Shown in pieces: positions 24,725 through 31,975 of a stretch of DNA of 34,275 nt. A program made the translations under genes and the position numbers. The notes below the pieces were generated by a model, which had not been told where the DNA came from, did no database searches, and saw only the letters and a list, made by a program, of their open reading frames with translations. Source of the stretch: Alphaproteobacteria bacterium (GTDB lineage: Bacteria; Pseudomonadota; Alphaproteobacteria; Rhodobacterales; Rhodobacteraceae); the NCBI GenBank assembly GCA_030432315.1, contig JAUIHM010000032.1, positions 1 through 34,275 on the forward strand, in the 5' to 3' direction. Position 1 is the first letter of the stretch, and each line of letters opens with the position of its first letter.

Positions 24725-25168
24725 ATGTTGAGATACGCCATTCACCTGTTCGTGCTGCTGACAGGCGCCCTGCCCGCAATGACGCCACTTGCGGCGCAGA
24801 CGCTGCCGGTGCCACTTGCCGGCGCAGAGGAAATACCTTTTGAGGAATGGAGTGCGATGTCGGCCGGACGGACGCTGGTCTACCGCATCGACGGCGAGGT
24901 CTGGGCGCTGGAATACTACTATCCGGGCACCAACCGGGTGGCGCTGCAGCTCAATGACGGCAAATGCCTGCAGGGAACCTGGGATTATTCGGCACCGTAT
25001 TACTGTTTCCACTGGGAGGCACAGGGGACCGCCTGTTTCCGGCACACCCGGCGGGACGGGGAAATTCTGGTCATGGAATCGGGAAGCGGCAACGGCACTG
25101 CAGCGGTTCAGCACATGTCGGCGGTGACCGACATACCTCTGAGTTGCGGGCCAGATCTGACCAGCTGA
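24725..25168 (+). CDS. Secreted four-cysteine protein of unknown function
   Basis: I do not recognise the family. From ATG 24725 it has 147 residues, starting with a signal peptide (MLRYAIHLFVLLTGALPA to about LAAQT). The mature domain has many aromatic residues (LEYYYPG, TWDYSAPYYCFHWEAQG) and four cysteines (KCLQG, YYCFH, TACFRH, LSCGP), probably two disulfides, in what looks like a small beta-rich fold. ATG 24701 or 24704 would add up to eight residues before the signal peptide; none of the three has a clear ribosome site. Divergent from the nuclease gene with the nested inverted repeat upstream. Confidence 0.72.
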   Translation: MLRYAIHLFVLLTGALPAMTPLAAQTLPVPLAGAEEIPFEEWSAMSAGRTLVYRIDGEVWALEYYYPGTNRVALQLNDGKCLQGTWDYSAPYYCFHWEAQGTACFRHTRRDGEILVMESGSGNGTAAVQHMSAVTDIPLSCGPDLTS

Positions 25169-25223
25169 ACGGACCACGGATTGTTGACGGGGGCGGTATC
25201 CGGCGCCGGCGGTCGGGTGTAGA

Positions 25224-25251
25224 CCCCTGGCGGCGGAACCACCGCCAGGGG
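25224..25251. terminator. Hairpin between convergent secreted-protein and dksA genes
   Basis: A perfect 10-bp stem (CCCCTGGCGG, 25224-25233, with CCGCCAGGGG, 25242-25251) and an 8-base loop in the 123-base convergent gap. There is no T tract on either side, so termination is possible but not certain. Confidence 0.5.
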
Positions 25252-25291
25252 CCGGACCTGGCGGTGAAACGGTGCGGAGCGGTCGGCGGCG

Positions 25292-25714
25292 TCAGTCGTC
25301 GCGGTGAACGCGTTCCTTGCGCTCATGCCGTTCCTGCGCCTCAAGGCTCAGGGTGGCGATCGGTCGGGCTTCGAGGCGCTTGAGGGAAATCGGCTCGCCG
25401 GTATCTTCGCAGTATCCGTAGGTGCCGCTCTCGATCCGGCGCAGGGCGGCGTCGATCTTGGCGACAACCTTGCGTTCGCGGTCACGGGTGCGCAGTTCGA
25501 GCGCCCGGTCTGTTTCCTCGCTGGCGCGGTCGGCGATGTCGGGAATGTTGCGCGTCCCTTCCTGCATCTGTTCGATCGTTCCACGGCTCTCGGCAAGAAT
25601 TGAGTATTTCCACTCCAGAAGCTTGGCGCGGAAGTATTCCTGCTGACGAGAATTCATGAACGGTTCGTCCTCGCTCGGCTGGTAATTCCGTTCGAACTTG
25701 ACTTCGGCCTTCAT
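25292..25714 (-). CDS. dksA: RNA polymerase-binding transcription factor DksA
   Basis: DksA enters the RNA polymerase secondary channel and works with ppGpp to reset transcription in the stringent response. The coiled coil carries the tip motif D59-I-A-D62-R-A64, the DxxDxA required for activity, and LELRTRDRERKVVAKIDAALRRIESGTYGYC joins it to the globular part. Of the four zinc cysteines of E. coli DksA only the first (C102) remains; the second is T105 and the last two are Ala/Gln-type (SLEAQ). Length 140. AAGG precedes the ATG. Divergent from moxR across 196 bases. Confidence 0.94.
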   Translation of the reverse strand: MKAEVKFERNYQPSEDEPFMNSRQQEYFRAKLLEWKYSILAESRGTIEQMQEGTRNIPDIADRASEETDRALELRTRDRERKVVAKIDAALRRIESGTYGYCEDTGEPISLKRLEARPIATLSLEAQERHERKERVHRDD

Positions 25715-25910
25715 CTTGCACCTTTTATGCTGTCCCGAACGGCACCTCCGGTGCCGTCATTCCGGCATAACCCAGTAAGCCATCCGCATTTTCGTGACCT
25801 CCGATATAGGGAAAATCCCGGCTTGTCACCACCAAGTTATGTGATCTTGCTTAAGGCCCGGGCATTGGTAGTGTGGCGTCAGGTTCGCGCAGCAAGAAAC
25901 GGAAAAGACG

Positions 25911-26750
25911 ATGAAATTTGAGGGCAGCGCAGAGTATGTCGCGACCCCTGACCTGAAGGTCGCGGTGAACGCCGCAATCACTCTTGAGCGACCACTGCTG
26001 GTCAAGGGCGAACCTGGCACGGGAAAAACCGAACTGGCGCGGCAGATCGCCTCAAGTCTGGGCCTGCCACTTCTCGAATGGAATGTAAAATCGACGACAC
26101 GGGCGGCGCAGGGGCTTTACGAATACGATGCGGTCAGCCGGCTGCGGGACAGCCAGCTGGGCGACCCGCGGGTGCAGGAGGTGGGCAATTACATCCGGCG
26201 CGGACCGGTGTGGCAGGCATTCACTGCGACCGGCAAGGTGGTTCTGCTGATCGACGAGATCGACAAGGCCGACATCGAGTTCCCGAACGACCTGCTTCAG
26301 GAACTCGACCGGATGGAGTTCTTCGTCTATGAGACCGGAGAAACGGTTCGGGCAACGCACCGCCCCATCGTCATCATAACCTCGAACAACGAGAAGGAAC
26401 TGCCGGATGCATTCCTGCGACGCTGCTTCTTTCACTACATCCGCTTTCCCGACGCGGAAACGCTGCAGCGGATCGTCGACGTGCATTTTCCGGGCATCGC
26501 CCCGCGGCTGGTGCATACCGCGCTGACCCAGTTCTTCGAGATTCGCGAAACGCCCGGACTGAAGAAGAAACCGTCGACGTCCGAAGTGCTCGACTGGCTG
26601 AAACTTCTGCTGGCCGAAGGGATGCAACCTGAGGATTTGCGGCAACACCCGACGCAGCTTCTGCCGAAAATGCATGGCGCACTGCTGAAAAACGAGCAGG
26701 ATGTTCATCTGTTTGAGCGATTGGCTTTCATTGCGCGGAGAGACCGTTGA
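25911..26750 (+). CDS. MoxR-family AAA+ ATPase
   Basis: AAA+ ATPase of the MoxR/CbbQ group, 279 residues. Walker A GEPGTGKT is at 33-40, Walker B LLIDEID at 112-118, sensor 1 IITSNNEKELPDAFLRRC follows, and the small helical lid is C-terminal. MoxR proteins typically act with a VWA-domain partner as chaperones that insert metals or activate enzyme complexes. The VWA partner here is the CoxE-like gene at 29163, four genes downstream on the same strand. It is the first gene of the plus-strand array and has its promoter in the divergent gap with dksA, where I recognise no strong promoter. Confidence 0.93.
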   Translation: MKFEGSAEYVATPDLKVAVNAAITLERPLLVKGEPGTGKTELARQIASSLGLPLLEWNVKSTTRAAQGLYEYDAVSRLRDSQLGDPRVQEVGNYIRRGPVWQAFTATGKVVLLIDEIDKADIEFPNDLLQELDRMEFFVYETGETVRATHRPIVIITSNNEKELPDAFLRRCFFHYIRFPDAETLQRIVDVHFPGIAPRLVHTALTQFFEIRETPGLKKKPSTSEVLDWLKLLLAEGMQPEDLRQHPTQLLPKMHGALLKNEQDVHLFERLAFIARRDR

Positions 26751-26831
26751 CAGCTACATGTGCTTTAGATGATGACACCGGCCGGATTTTGTGTGATGGT
26801 GCAGTGCAGCATGAATTGGACCCGATCAGCC

Positions 26832-27134
26832 ATGAAACAGCAAACACCCTGGAAAACCGCGTCGGACTGGATGCAGCTCGGCAAATACGTCACGGAAATG
26901 AACCTGGCGGCGGCTCAGGTGATCTCGCGGCGGGTTATCCAGATGTCACAGGGGTCCATGAGCGCACCGGAAGTGATGGGGATGATTCTCGAAAAGAGCA
27001 CCGCGTTCGCTGCGGCGGGGGAAAAGGCGGCGGTCGCGGCCGCCGGCGGATCGGACCCGGTCGGCATTGCCACCGCGGCGATACGGCCGCTGCATACCAA
27101 GGCACGCTCGAACGCGCGGCGGTCGCGCGGCTAG
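26832..27134 (+). CDS. Phasin-like small helical protein
   Basis: A 100-residue Ala/Met-rich helical protein with no signal peptide. The body TASDWMQLGKYVTEMNLAAA, MILEKSTAFAAAGEKAAVAAA and the ending IRPLHTKARSNARR resemble small phasin-like proteins (sometimes labelled antifreeze) of Rhodobacterales as I remember them. That would suggest binding to granules or membranes, but the assignment is weak. The start is uncertain: ATG 26832 gives the most protein-like beginning, ATG 26811 and 26769 are alternatives, and none has a good ribosome site. An overlapping frame from 26747 is Gly/Arg-rich and looks non-coding. It lies 81 bases after moxR and 37 before the acetyltransferase. Confidence 0.62.
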   Translation: MKQQTPWKTASDWMQLGKYVTEMNLAAAQVISRRVIQMSQGSMSAPEVMGMILEKSTAFAAAGEKAAVAAAGGSDPVGIATAAIRPLHTKARSNARRSRG

Positions 27135-27171
27135 CTGCGACCGCGCCGTCGGCTCCCGAAAGGGTCGCCGC

Positions 27172-27609
27172 ATGACCGGGATCAGGGAAATCACACCGGC
27201 AGACGAACCGGCGTGGCGCGACCTTTGGCGGGCCTATCTGGCGTTTTATGACACCGAACTGCCGGAAGAGGTCTATCGCAGCAGTTTTTCCCGGCTGACC
27301 GATCCCGGTGTGGCGGATTACAGCGGATTTTTGGCCGAGCGCGACGGGGTTCCGATCGGCCTTGCCCATGTGATCCGCCACAAGCACGGCTGGCAGATTG
27401 CCGACACCTGTTACCTGCAGGATCTTTACGTCGTTCCGGAGGCCCGGGGCACCGGCGCAGGACGGGCGCTGATCGAGGCGGTCTATACCGCCGCAGACGC
27501 CGCGGGAACACCGCGCGTCTACTGGCTGACCCAGGAATTCAACACCGGGGCGCGGCAGCTCTATGACCGGATCGCCAGTGTCACCCCGTTCATCGTCTAC
27601 CGTCGCTGA
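27172..27609 (+). CDS. GNAT-family N-acetyltransferase
   Basis: A 145-residue acetyl-CoA-dependent acetyltransferase. The fold order is complete: N-terminal IREITPADEPAWRDLWRAYLAFYD, central strand GLAHVIRHKHG, the strand-loop CYLQDLYVVPEARGTGAGRALIEAV with the R/Q-x-x-G-x-G/A pyrophosphate loop, and C-terminal VYWLTQEFNTGARQLYDRI. The substrate cannot be told. AAAGGG lies about 8 bases before the ATG at 27172; the frame upstream to 27067 overlaps the phasin-like gene and is not used. It sits inside the MoxR-VWA array, 11 bases before DUF2927. Confidence 0.92.
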   Translation: MTGIREITPADEPAWRDLWRAYLAFYDTELPEEVYRSSFSRLTDPGVADYSGFLAERDGVPIGLAHVIRHKHGWQIADTCYLQDLYVVPEARGTGAGRALIEAVYTAADAAGTPRVYWLTQEFNTGARQLYDRIASVTPFIVYRR

Positions 27610-27620
27610 GGCCGCATGCC

Positions 27621-28964
27621 ATGCTGAGACCCGTCCTGTGTCTGCTGACCGCCCTCACCGTCGCCGGATGCACCCGTCCCGGCGGTGAGGACGGCATATC
27701 CAGCATCCGGTTCGGCTCCGGTGCCCGGGAAGTGGGTCTTGCGCGGTCCAACAGGGATCTTGCCGCCGATTTCGTCGAACTGACCTTCGGCCTCGAAAGC
27801 GGCGAGACGCTCGACGGGCTGCTGCGGTATGAGGGACCGGTGCGGGTTTATCTGCGCAGCCCCGGGCTAGCGGCCTACCGACGCGATCTCGAAGCGCTGC
27901 TCGAACGGCTGCGGGTTGAGGCCGGCATCGACATCGCTGAGACCCGCGATCCGAAGCAGGCACAGATCGCCATCGAGGCCGTGCCCTCGGACCAGATCGG
28001 GAAGGCCTTCCCCACCGCGGCCTGTTTCATCGTGCCGGGGCAGACCAGCTGGCAGGATTTTCTGCGCGGGCGGCCGAAAAGCCGGCTGCGCTGGGGAGAC
28101 CAGCAGACACTGACCCATTCGGTGATTTTCCTGCCGCTCGACACCACGCCGCAGGACGTGCGCGACTGTCTCAACGAGGAGATCACCCAGGCCCTCGGTC
28201 CGGCAAACGACCTCTACCGGCTGCCGGATTCGGTCTGGAACGACGACAATTTCCACGGCGCGGTGACGGTTTTCGACATGACGATCCTGCGTGCCCTCTA
28301 CCAGCCGGAGTTCCACAGCGGCATGGGCCGGGACGAGGCCGGCACGACGGCGCTGAAGGTGCTGAACCGGGAGAATCCGAAGGGACGCTCGGTCCCCAGC
28401 CGTCGCCGCCAGCCGGAATCCCAGGCCTGGGGCAGTGCGATCGAAGTGGCGCTGTCGCGCAGCTACCAGCGCAACCGCCGGCTCGACGGCGCGCGGATCG
28501 CCACGGAAATCGCGGCGGAGATGCAGCCCGTTGACCACCGGCTCGGCGTCTCCCTGCTGACGCTCGGTCGGCTGAGCCTGCGCGACGATCCGGCACGGGC
28601 GGCGGAGTACTTTTCCGAAGCCTACCGCGGGTTCCGCCGGGAATTCGGCGTCAACGACGTGCGCACCGCCCAGGCAGGGGTGCACGTTGCAGCGCTGGCC
28701 CTCAATTCCGGGCAGTACGATCTCGCGATCACCCTTGCCGACAGGCACGTGCCCGGGGCGATCCAGGGGCAGAACGCGATCCTGATTGCCGGGCTGACGT
28801 CGATCAAGGCCGAAGCGCTGCTTGCCAAAGGCGATCTGAAGGAGGCACAGCGGACCCGGCTCGACAGTCTGCGCTGGGCGCGGTACGGGTTTGGGGATGT
28901 CAACGGCGACCTGGCCCGTGAACAGGCCCAGCTTGCGGCACTGACACGTTTTGAGAACCAGTAA
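27621..28964 (+). CDS. DUF2927-domain lipoprotein with C-terminal helical repeats
   Basis: Predicted lipoprotein of 447 residues. The signal peptide ends in a lipobox LTVAGC with lipidated C17. DUF2927 covers about residues 45-260; its core DCLNEEITQALGPANDLYRL (183-201) and VWNDDNFHGA, then LRALYQPEFHSGM, match the family as I recall it. The C-terminal part (about 275-447) is helical with TPR-like pairs (GRLSLRDDPARAAEYFSEAYRGF). The motif occupies the place where a zincin would have HExxH but reads EEITQ, so protease activity is doubtful. Anchoring in the membrane among MoxR-VWA genes suggests it is an envelope partner of that pair, which is inference. Confidence 0.85.
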   Translation: MLRPVLCLLTALTVAGCTRPGGEDGISSIRFGSGAREVGLARSNRDLAADFVELTFGLESGETLDGLLRYEGPVRVYLRSPGLAAYRRDLEALLERLRVEAGIDIAETRDPKQAQIAIEAVPSDQIGKAFPTAACFIVPGQTSWQDFLRGRPKSRLRWGDQQTLTHSVIFLPLDTTPQDVRDCLNEEITQALGPANDLYRLPDSVWNDDNFHGAVTVFDMTILRALYQPEFHSGMGRDEAGTTALKVLNRENPKGRSVPSRRRQPESQAWGSAIEVALSRSYQRNRRLDGARIATEIAAEMQPVDHRLGVSLLTLGRLSLRDDPARAAEYFSEAYRGFRREFGVNDVRTAQAGVHVAALALNSGQYDLAITLADRHVPGAIQGQNAILIAGLTSIKAEALLAKGDLKEAQRTRLDSLRWARYGFGDVNGDLAREQAQLAALTRFENQ

Positions 28965-28987
28965 TCCAGCAACCGGGTGAAGCAACC

Positions 28988-29158
28988 GTGATTTTTCTGA
29001 CAGCCATCGTCCTCGGCGCACTGTTTGGCTGGCGCCGGGCAGGCAGGCGGGGTGGCGACCGCCTCGACCGGCTGCAGTATGCCGCGGTCCACGCCATTGC
29101 CTTCGGGCTTGCCGCCGTCGCCCTTTCCATACTGCTGCAGCGGATCGGTGTGGTCTGA
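28988..29158 (+). CDS. 56-residue two-helix membrane protein
   Basis: Short gene starting with GTG at 28988 and ending TGA at 29156-29158. The translation starts MIFLTAIVLGALFGWRRAGR, then a basic linker with Gly and Asp (GGDRLDRLQYAAVHAIAF), then a second hydrophobic segment ending SILLQRIGVV. Two transmembrane helices with a positively charged loop between them predict both ends outside or both in the periplasm-facing side. GGGTGAAG lies shortly upstream as a possible ribosome site. The frame is conserved-looking, Trp and Arg placed as in similar small Rhodobacterales proteins I recall, and the stop is 4 bases before the VWA ATG. Function unknown. Confidence 0.75.
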   Translation: MIFLTAIVLGALFGWRRAGRRGGDRLDRLQYAAVHAIAFGLAAVALSILLQRIGVV

Positions 29159-29162
29159 GGGC

Positions 29163-30347
29163 ATGTTCACCGGGTTCTTTGAAGCGTTGCGCGCGGCAGG
29201 AATTCCGGTGACCCTGCGCGAGTATCTCGCCTTTCTCGAGGCGCTGGATGCGGACCTGGTTCTCTACGACACCGAAGGGTTCTACTTTCTCGCCCGCAGC
29301 GTTCTGGTGAAGGACGAGCGGCATCTCGACCGGTTCGACCAGGTGTTCGGCCAGGTGTTCTCCGGGCTGCAGTCCTTGACGCCCGAAGGTCTGGCGGAGG
29401 CGACCACCCTGCCCGAAGAATGGCTGCGCAGGCTGGCGGAGAAACATCTGACCGAGGCGGAACGCGCTGAAATCGCGGCAATTGGCGGGTTCGAGGCACT
29501 GATGAAAACGCTGGCGGAGCGTCTGCGCGAACAGCAGGAGCGCCACCAGGGCGGCAGCAGATGGATCGGCACCGCCGGCACCTCGCCGTTCGGGGCGTAC
29601 GGCTACAATCCTGAAGGCGTGCGCATCGGCCAGACCGGGAGCCGGCACCGGCGGGCGGCCAAGGTCTGGGATCGCCGGGAGTTCCGCAACCTCGACGACA
29701 GCGTCGAGATCGGCACCCGCAACATCAAGGTTGCCCTGCGGCGACTGCGCCGCTGGGCGCGCGAAGGCGCGGCGGAAGAACTGGACCTGCGGGCGACCGT
29801 GCGCGCGACCGCCGAGCAGGGCTGGCTCGACGTCGTGACACGACCCGAGCGGCACAACGCGGTTCGGGTGCTGCTCTTTCTCGATGTGGGCGGCTCGATG
29901 GATCCGCATGTGAAGGTGGTGGAAGAGCTGTTTTCCGCCGCGCGGTCCGAGTTTCGCCACCTCGAATATTTCTACTTCCACAACTGCCTCTACGAGGGGG
30001 TGTGGCGAGACAACCGGCGGCGGCTGGAAGCACAGGTTCCGACAGATGAGATCCTGCGCACCTACGGGCCGGACTACCGGGTGATTTTTGTCGGCGACGC
30101 GTCGATGTCGCCCTATGAGATTGCCGCGCCGGGCGGGGCGAACGAGCACTGGAACGCCGAGAGCGGCGAGAGCTGGCTGCGCAGGCTGCTCGGCGTCTGG
30201 CCGCGTGCGGTCTGGATCAATCCGCTCGACAGGCTCTACTGGGACCATACGCCGTCGGTGGCGATGATCACCGACATCTTTGCCGGGCGGATGTATCCGA
30301 TGACCCTCGCCGGGCTTGAGGCAGGAATGCGGGAACTGGCACGGTGA
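29163..30347 (+). CDS. CoxE-like von Willebrand factor A domain protein
   Basis: Cytosolic VWA protein of 394 residues, the probable partner of the MoxR ATPase. The N-terminal ~200 residues are helical and charged (LREYLAFLEALDADLVLYD). The VWA domain starts about 230: the metal-site motif is D241-V-G-G-S245-M (LLFLDVGGSMD), where the standard is DxSxS. YFYFHNCLYEGVW and YRVIFVGDASMSPYEI follow, then VWINP and a C-terminal helix. The family occurs in many proteobacteria next to MoxR. The ATG is at 29163, 4 bases after the small membrane protein, and the stop overlaps the next GTG (GTGA), pointing to coupled translation. Confidence 0.9.
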   Translation: MFTGFFEALRAAGIPVTLREYLAFLEALDADLVLYDTEGFYFLARSVLVKDERHLDRFDQVFGQVFSGLQSLTPEGLAEATTLPEEWLRRLAEKHLTEAERAEIAAIGGFEALMKTLAERLREQQERHQGGSRWIGTAGTSPFGAYGYNPEGVRIGQTGSRHRRAAKVWDRREFRNLDDSVEIGTRNIKVALRRLRRWAREGAAEELDLRATVRATAEQGWLDVVTRPERHNAVRVLLFLDVGGSMDPHVKVVEELFSAARSEFRHLEYFYFHNCLYEGVWRDNRRRLEAQVPTDEILRTYGPDYRVIFVGDASMSPYEIAAPGGANEHWNAESGESWLRRLLGVWPRAVWINPLDRLYWDHTPSVAMITDIFAGRMYPMTLAGLEAGMRELAR

Positions 30348-30706
30348 AACGGGCGCTGCGACAGCTTTGGCAGACCCATCGGCTGCTGCTGATCGCGTTT
30401 GTGGTCGCCTGTGCGCTGACGGTGGTCTTTGGCGGCCGGGCGCTGCTGCAGTTCGCCTGGTGGTCGGATCCGGCGCACCGCGATCAGGAGATCGCCGCCT
30501 GGATGACGCCGGGGTACATTTCGCACTCATGGAAGGTTCCCCCAGAAGTGGTTGGTGCCGCCATGGGGTTCGACGAAAAACCGCCGGGCCGGCCGCCCAC
30601 CGTCGGCAAAGTCGCGGAAACCAACGGCGAAGATCCGGCCGCGCTGGCCGCGCGCATCGAGGCCGCGATTGCCGCATACCGTGCCGAAAACAGCCCGGTA
30701 CAATGA
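30344..30706 (+). CDS. Single-pass membrane protein of unknown function
   Basis: A 120-residue protein starting with GTG at 30344, overlapping the VWA stop by four bases. One transmembrane helix lies at about 14-36 (LLLIAFVVACALTVVFGG), preceded by a positive cytosolic end. The rest should be periplasmic: WWSDPAHRDQEIAAWMTPGYISHSW, then VPPEVVGAAMGF and an Ala-rich helix. The segment WMTPGYISHSWxVPPEVVG is one I recall as conserved in Rhodobacterales neighbours of DedA. No function is known. The stop overlaps the DedA ATG (ATGA). Confidence 0.8.
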   Translation: MKRALRQLWQTHRLLLIAFVVACALTVVFGGRALLQFAWWSDPAHRDQEIAAWMTPGYISHSWKVPPEVVGAAMGFDEKPPGRPPTVGKVAETNGEDPAALAARIEAAIAAYRAENSPVQ

Positions 30707-31335
30707 CGGAAACCTTTTTTAGTCTTGTCGCGGAACACGGTATTTGGGTGGTTCTGCTGTCGGCGTTTTTCTCCTGCCTCGCGGTGCCGGTTCCAACGGC
30801 AATCGTCATGCTGGCGGCCGGGGCGCTGGTCGAATCCGGTGAATTGGTCGGCTGGCAGGTACTGGCGGTGGCCTGGGGCGGCGCCGTCGCCGGCGACCAG
30901 ACCGGCTTTCGCATCGGCAGGCTGGGGGACGCGCGGCTGAACCGCTACCTGACGCGCAATCCCGAACGGGCACGGATCTACGGCCGGGCACAGCGGACAC
31001 TGCAGCGCTGGGGCGGACCCGGTGTGTTTTTCTCCACATGGCTGTTCGCGCCGCTCGGCCCCTGGGTGAACCTTGCGGCCGGGATAACCGGACTGAACTG
31101 GCTGCGGTTCACGCTCTGGGACATGGCCGGCGAAGCGATCTGGGTGACGTTCTACCTCGGCATGGGATACAGCTTTTCCGAATGGATCACCGAACTTGCC
31201 GTTATCCTGAGCAACTGGAGCGGTTTTTTGGCTTCCGGCGCCGTGGCGGTCGGCCTTGGGCTGATGCTGCGCCGGGCTCTGCGCCGCAAGGCCGCACGGC
31301 GCGGCGGCCCTGCGCCGCCCCGGTCCCCAGGATAA
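30703..31335 (+). CDS. DedA-family membrane protein, variant lacking the conserved arginines
   Basis: Inner-membrane protein of 210 residues with the DedA order of segments: AVPVPTAIVMLAAGAL re-entrant region, WGGAVAGDQTGFRIGR, FSTWLFAPLGPWVNLAAG, and a C-terminal helix pair ending in an Arg/Pro-rich tail. DedA proteins act as lipid scramblases or in undecaprenyl/phosphatidylethanolamine traffic and in proton-dependent transport. The usual RFxPxxR motif reads WLFAPLGPW, so both arginines known to matter in YqjA are absent. The ATG at 30703 overlaps the previous stop. It ends the tight part of the MoxR-VWA array. Confidence 0.85.
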   Translation: MTETFFSLVAEHGIWVVLLSAFFSCLAVPVPTAIVMLAAGALVESGELVGWQVLAVAWGGAVAGDQTGFRIGRLGDARLNRYLTRNPERARIYGRAQRTLQRWGGPGVFFSTWLFAPLGPWVNLAAGITGLNWLRFTLWDMAGEAIWVTFYLGMGYSFSEWITELAVILSNWSGFLASGAVAVGLGLMLRRALRRKAARRGGPAPPRSPG

Positions 31336-31455
31336 CCATGGCGGGGATTTCCGGTGGGTTTCGCCGGCTTCTCCTGCCATGATCGCCCCGCTTCGACCTC
31401 CAGGATTGATCCGCATGCCCCGACGCCGTCCGCTCTCCCGACCGAAGAAAACCCG

Positions 31456-31971
31456 ATGACCGGTCTCCTCGGCGGAATGGTGCGCGGCATCGGCATGACC
31501 GATGCAGTCTGGGAAAGGCACATGAACAAATGGAGCGGCTGGAGCCGTGCGCCCACCCTGCCGCTGATCGTGTTCGCGATATACTGGCGCGGCGCGCTGG
31601 GGCTCTGGTTCTGGCCGGTGCTGGCGGCGCTGCTGTTCTGGGTCTGGTTCAATCCGCGGGCATTTCCGGTGCCCCGCTCCACCGACAACTGGATGTCGCG
31701 GGCGGTCATGGGCGAGCGGATCTGGCTCAACCGCAGGGCCGTGCCGGTGCCGGACCATTACAGCCGCGCCCTGCCGGTGATCGTCGGCATTTCCACCGCC
31801 GGTCTGCCGCTGATCGCCATCGGCATTTGGGTACATCAGCCATGGCCGATGCTGGCCGGACTCGGTTTCAGCCTGCTCGGAAAGTTCTGGTTCCTCGACC
31901 GGATGGTCTGGCTCCATGATGACATGCAGGAGGCAGACCCCATATACAGGTCATGGTTACGCAGGGCCTGA
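31456..31971 (+). CDS. Membrane protein resembling DUF6653
   Basis: A 171-residue protein with about four hydrophobic segments. The beginning GMTDAVWERHMNKWSGWSR, the Arg after YW in IYWRGALGLWFWP, and the ending FLDRMVWLHDDM match DUF6653 as I recall it; the function is unknown. ATG 31456 is taken because it gives the family-like start; the frame reaches 31354 but the extra residues (Pro/Ser-rich) look non-coding, and the ribosome site is weak (GAAGAAA about 7 bases upstream). Four bases separate it from the M48 gene, so they are probably one transcript. Confidence 0.7.
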   Translation: MTGLLGGMVRGIGMTDAVWERHMNKWSGWSRAPTLPLIVFAIYWRGALGLWFWPVLAALLFWVWFNPRAFPVPRSTDNWMSRAVMGERIWLNRRAVPVPDHYSRALPVIVGISTAGLPLIAIGIWVHQPWPMLAGLGFSLLGKFWFLDRMVWLHDDMQEADPIYRSWLRRA

Positions 31972-31975
31972 GACC

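Noticed and set aside
25738-25763. A fourth EcfG-like promoter upstream of dksA (GGAAT-N17-CGTT on the minus strand)
   Set aside because: The minus-35 element differs from GGAAC at its last base, and dksA is not a usual EcfG target, so I do not count it.
26747-27175. Alternative frame over the phasin-like gene, starting at the moxR stop
   Set aside because: Its product is Gly/Arg/His-rich with no hydrophobic pattern, unlike the helical Ala/Met pattern of the other frame; but support for either is modest.
27867-30914. A 1015-codon minus-strand open frame opposite the DUF2927, small membrane, VWA and DedA genes
   Set aside because: It is His/Arg/Pro-rich without domain features, and lies antisense to several genes with clear family motifs. 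High GC at codon position 3 of the real genes removes stops from this frame.
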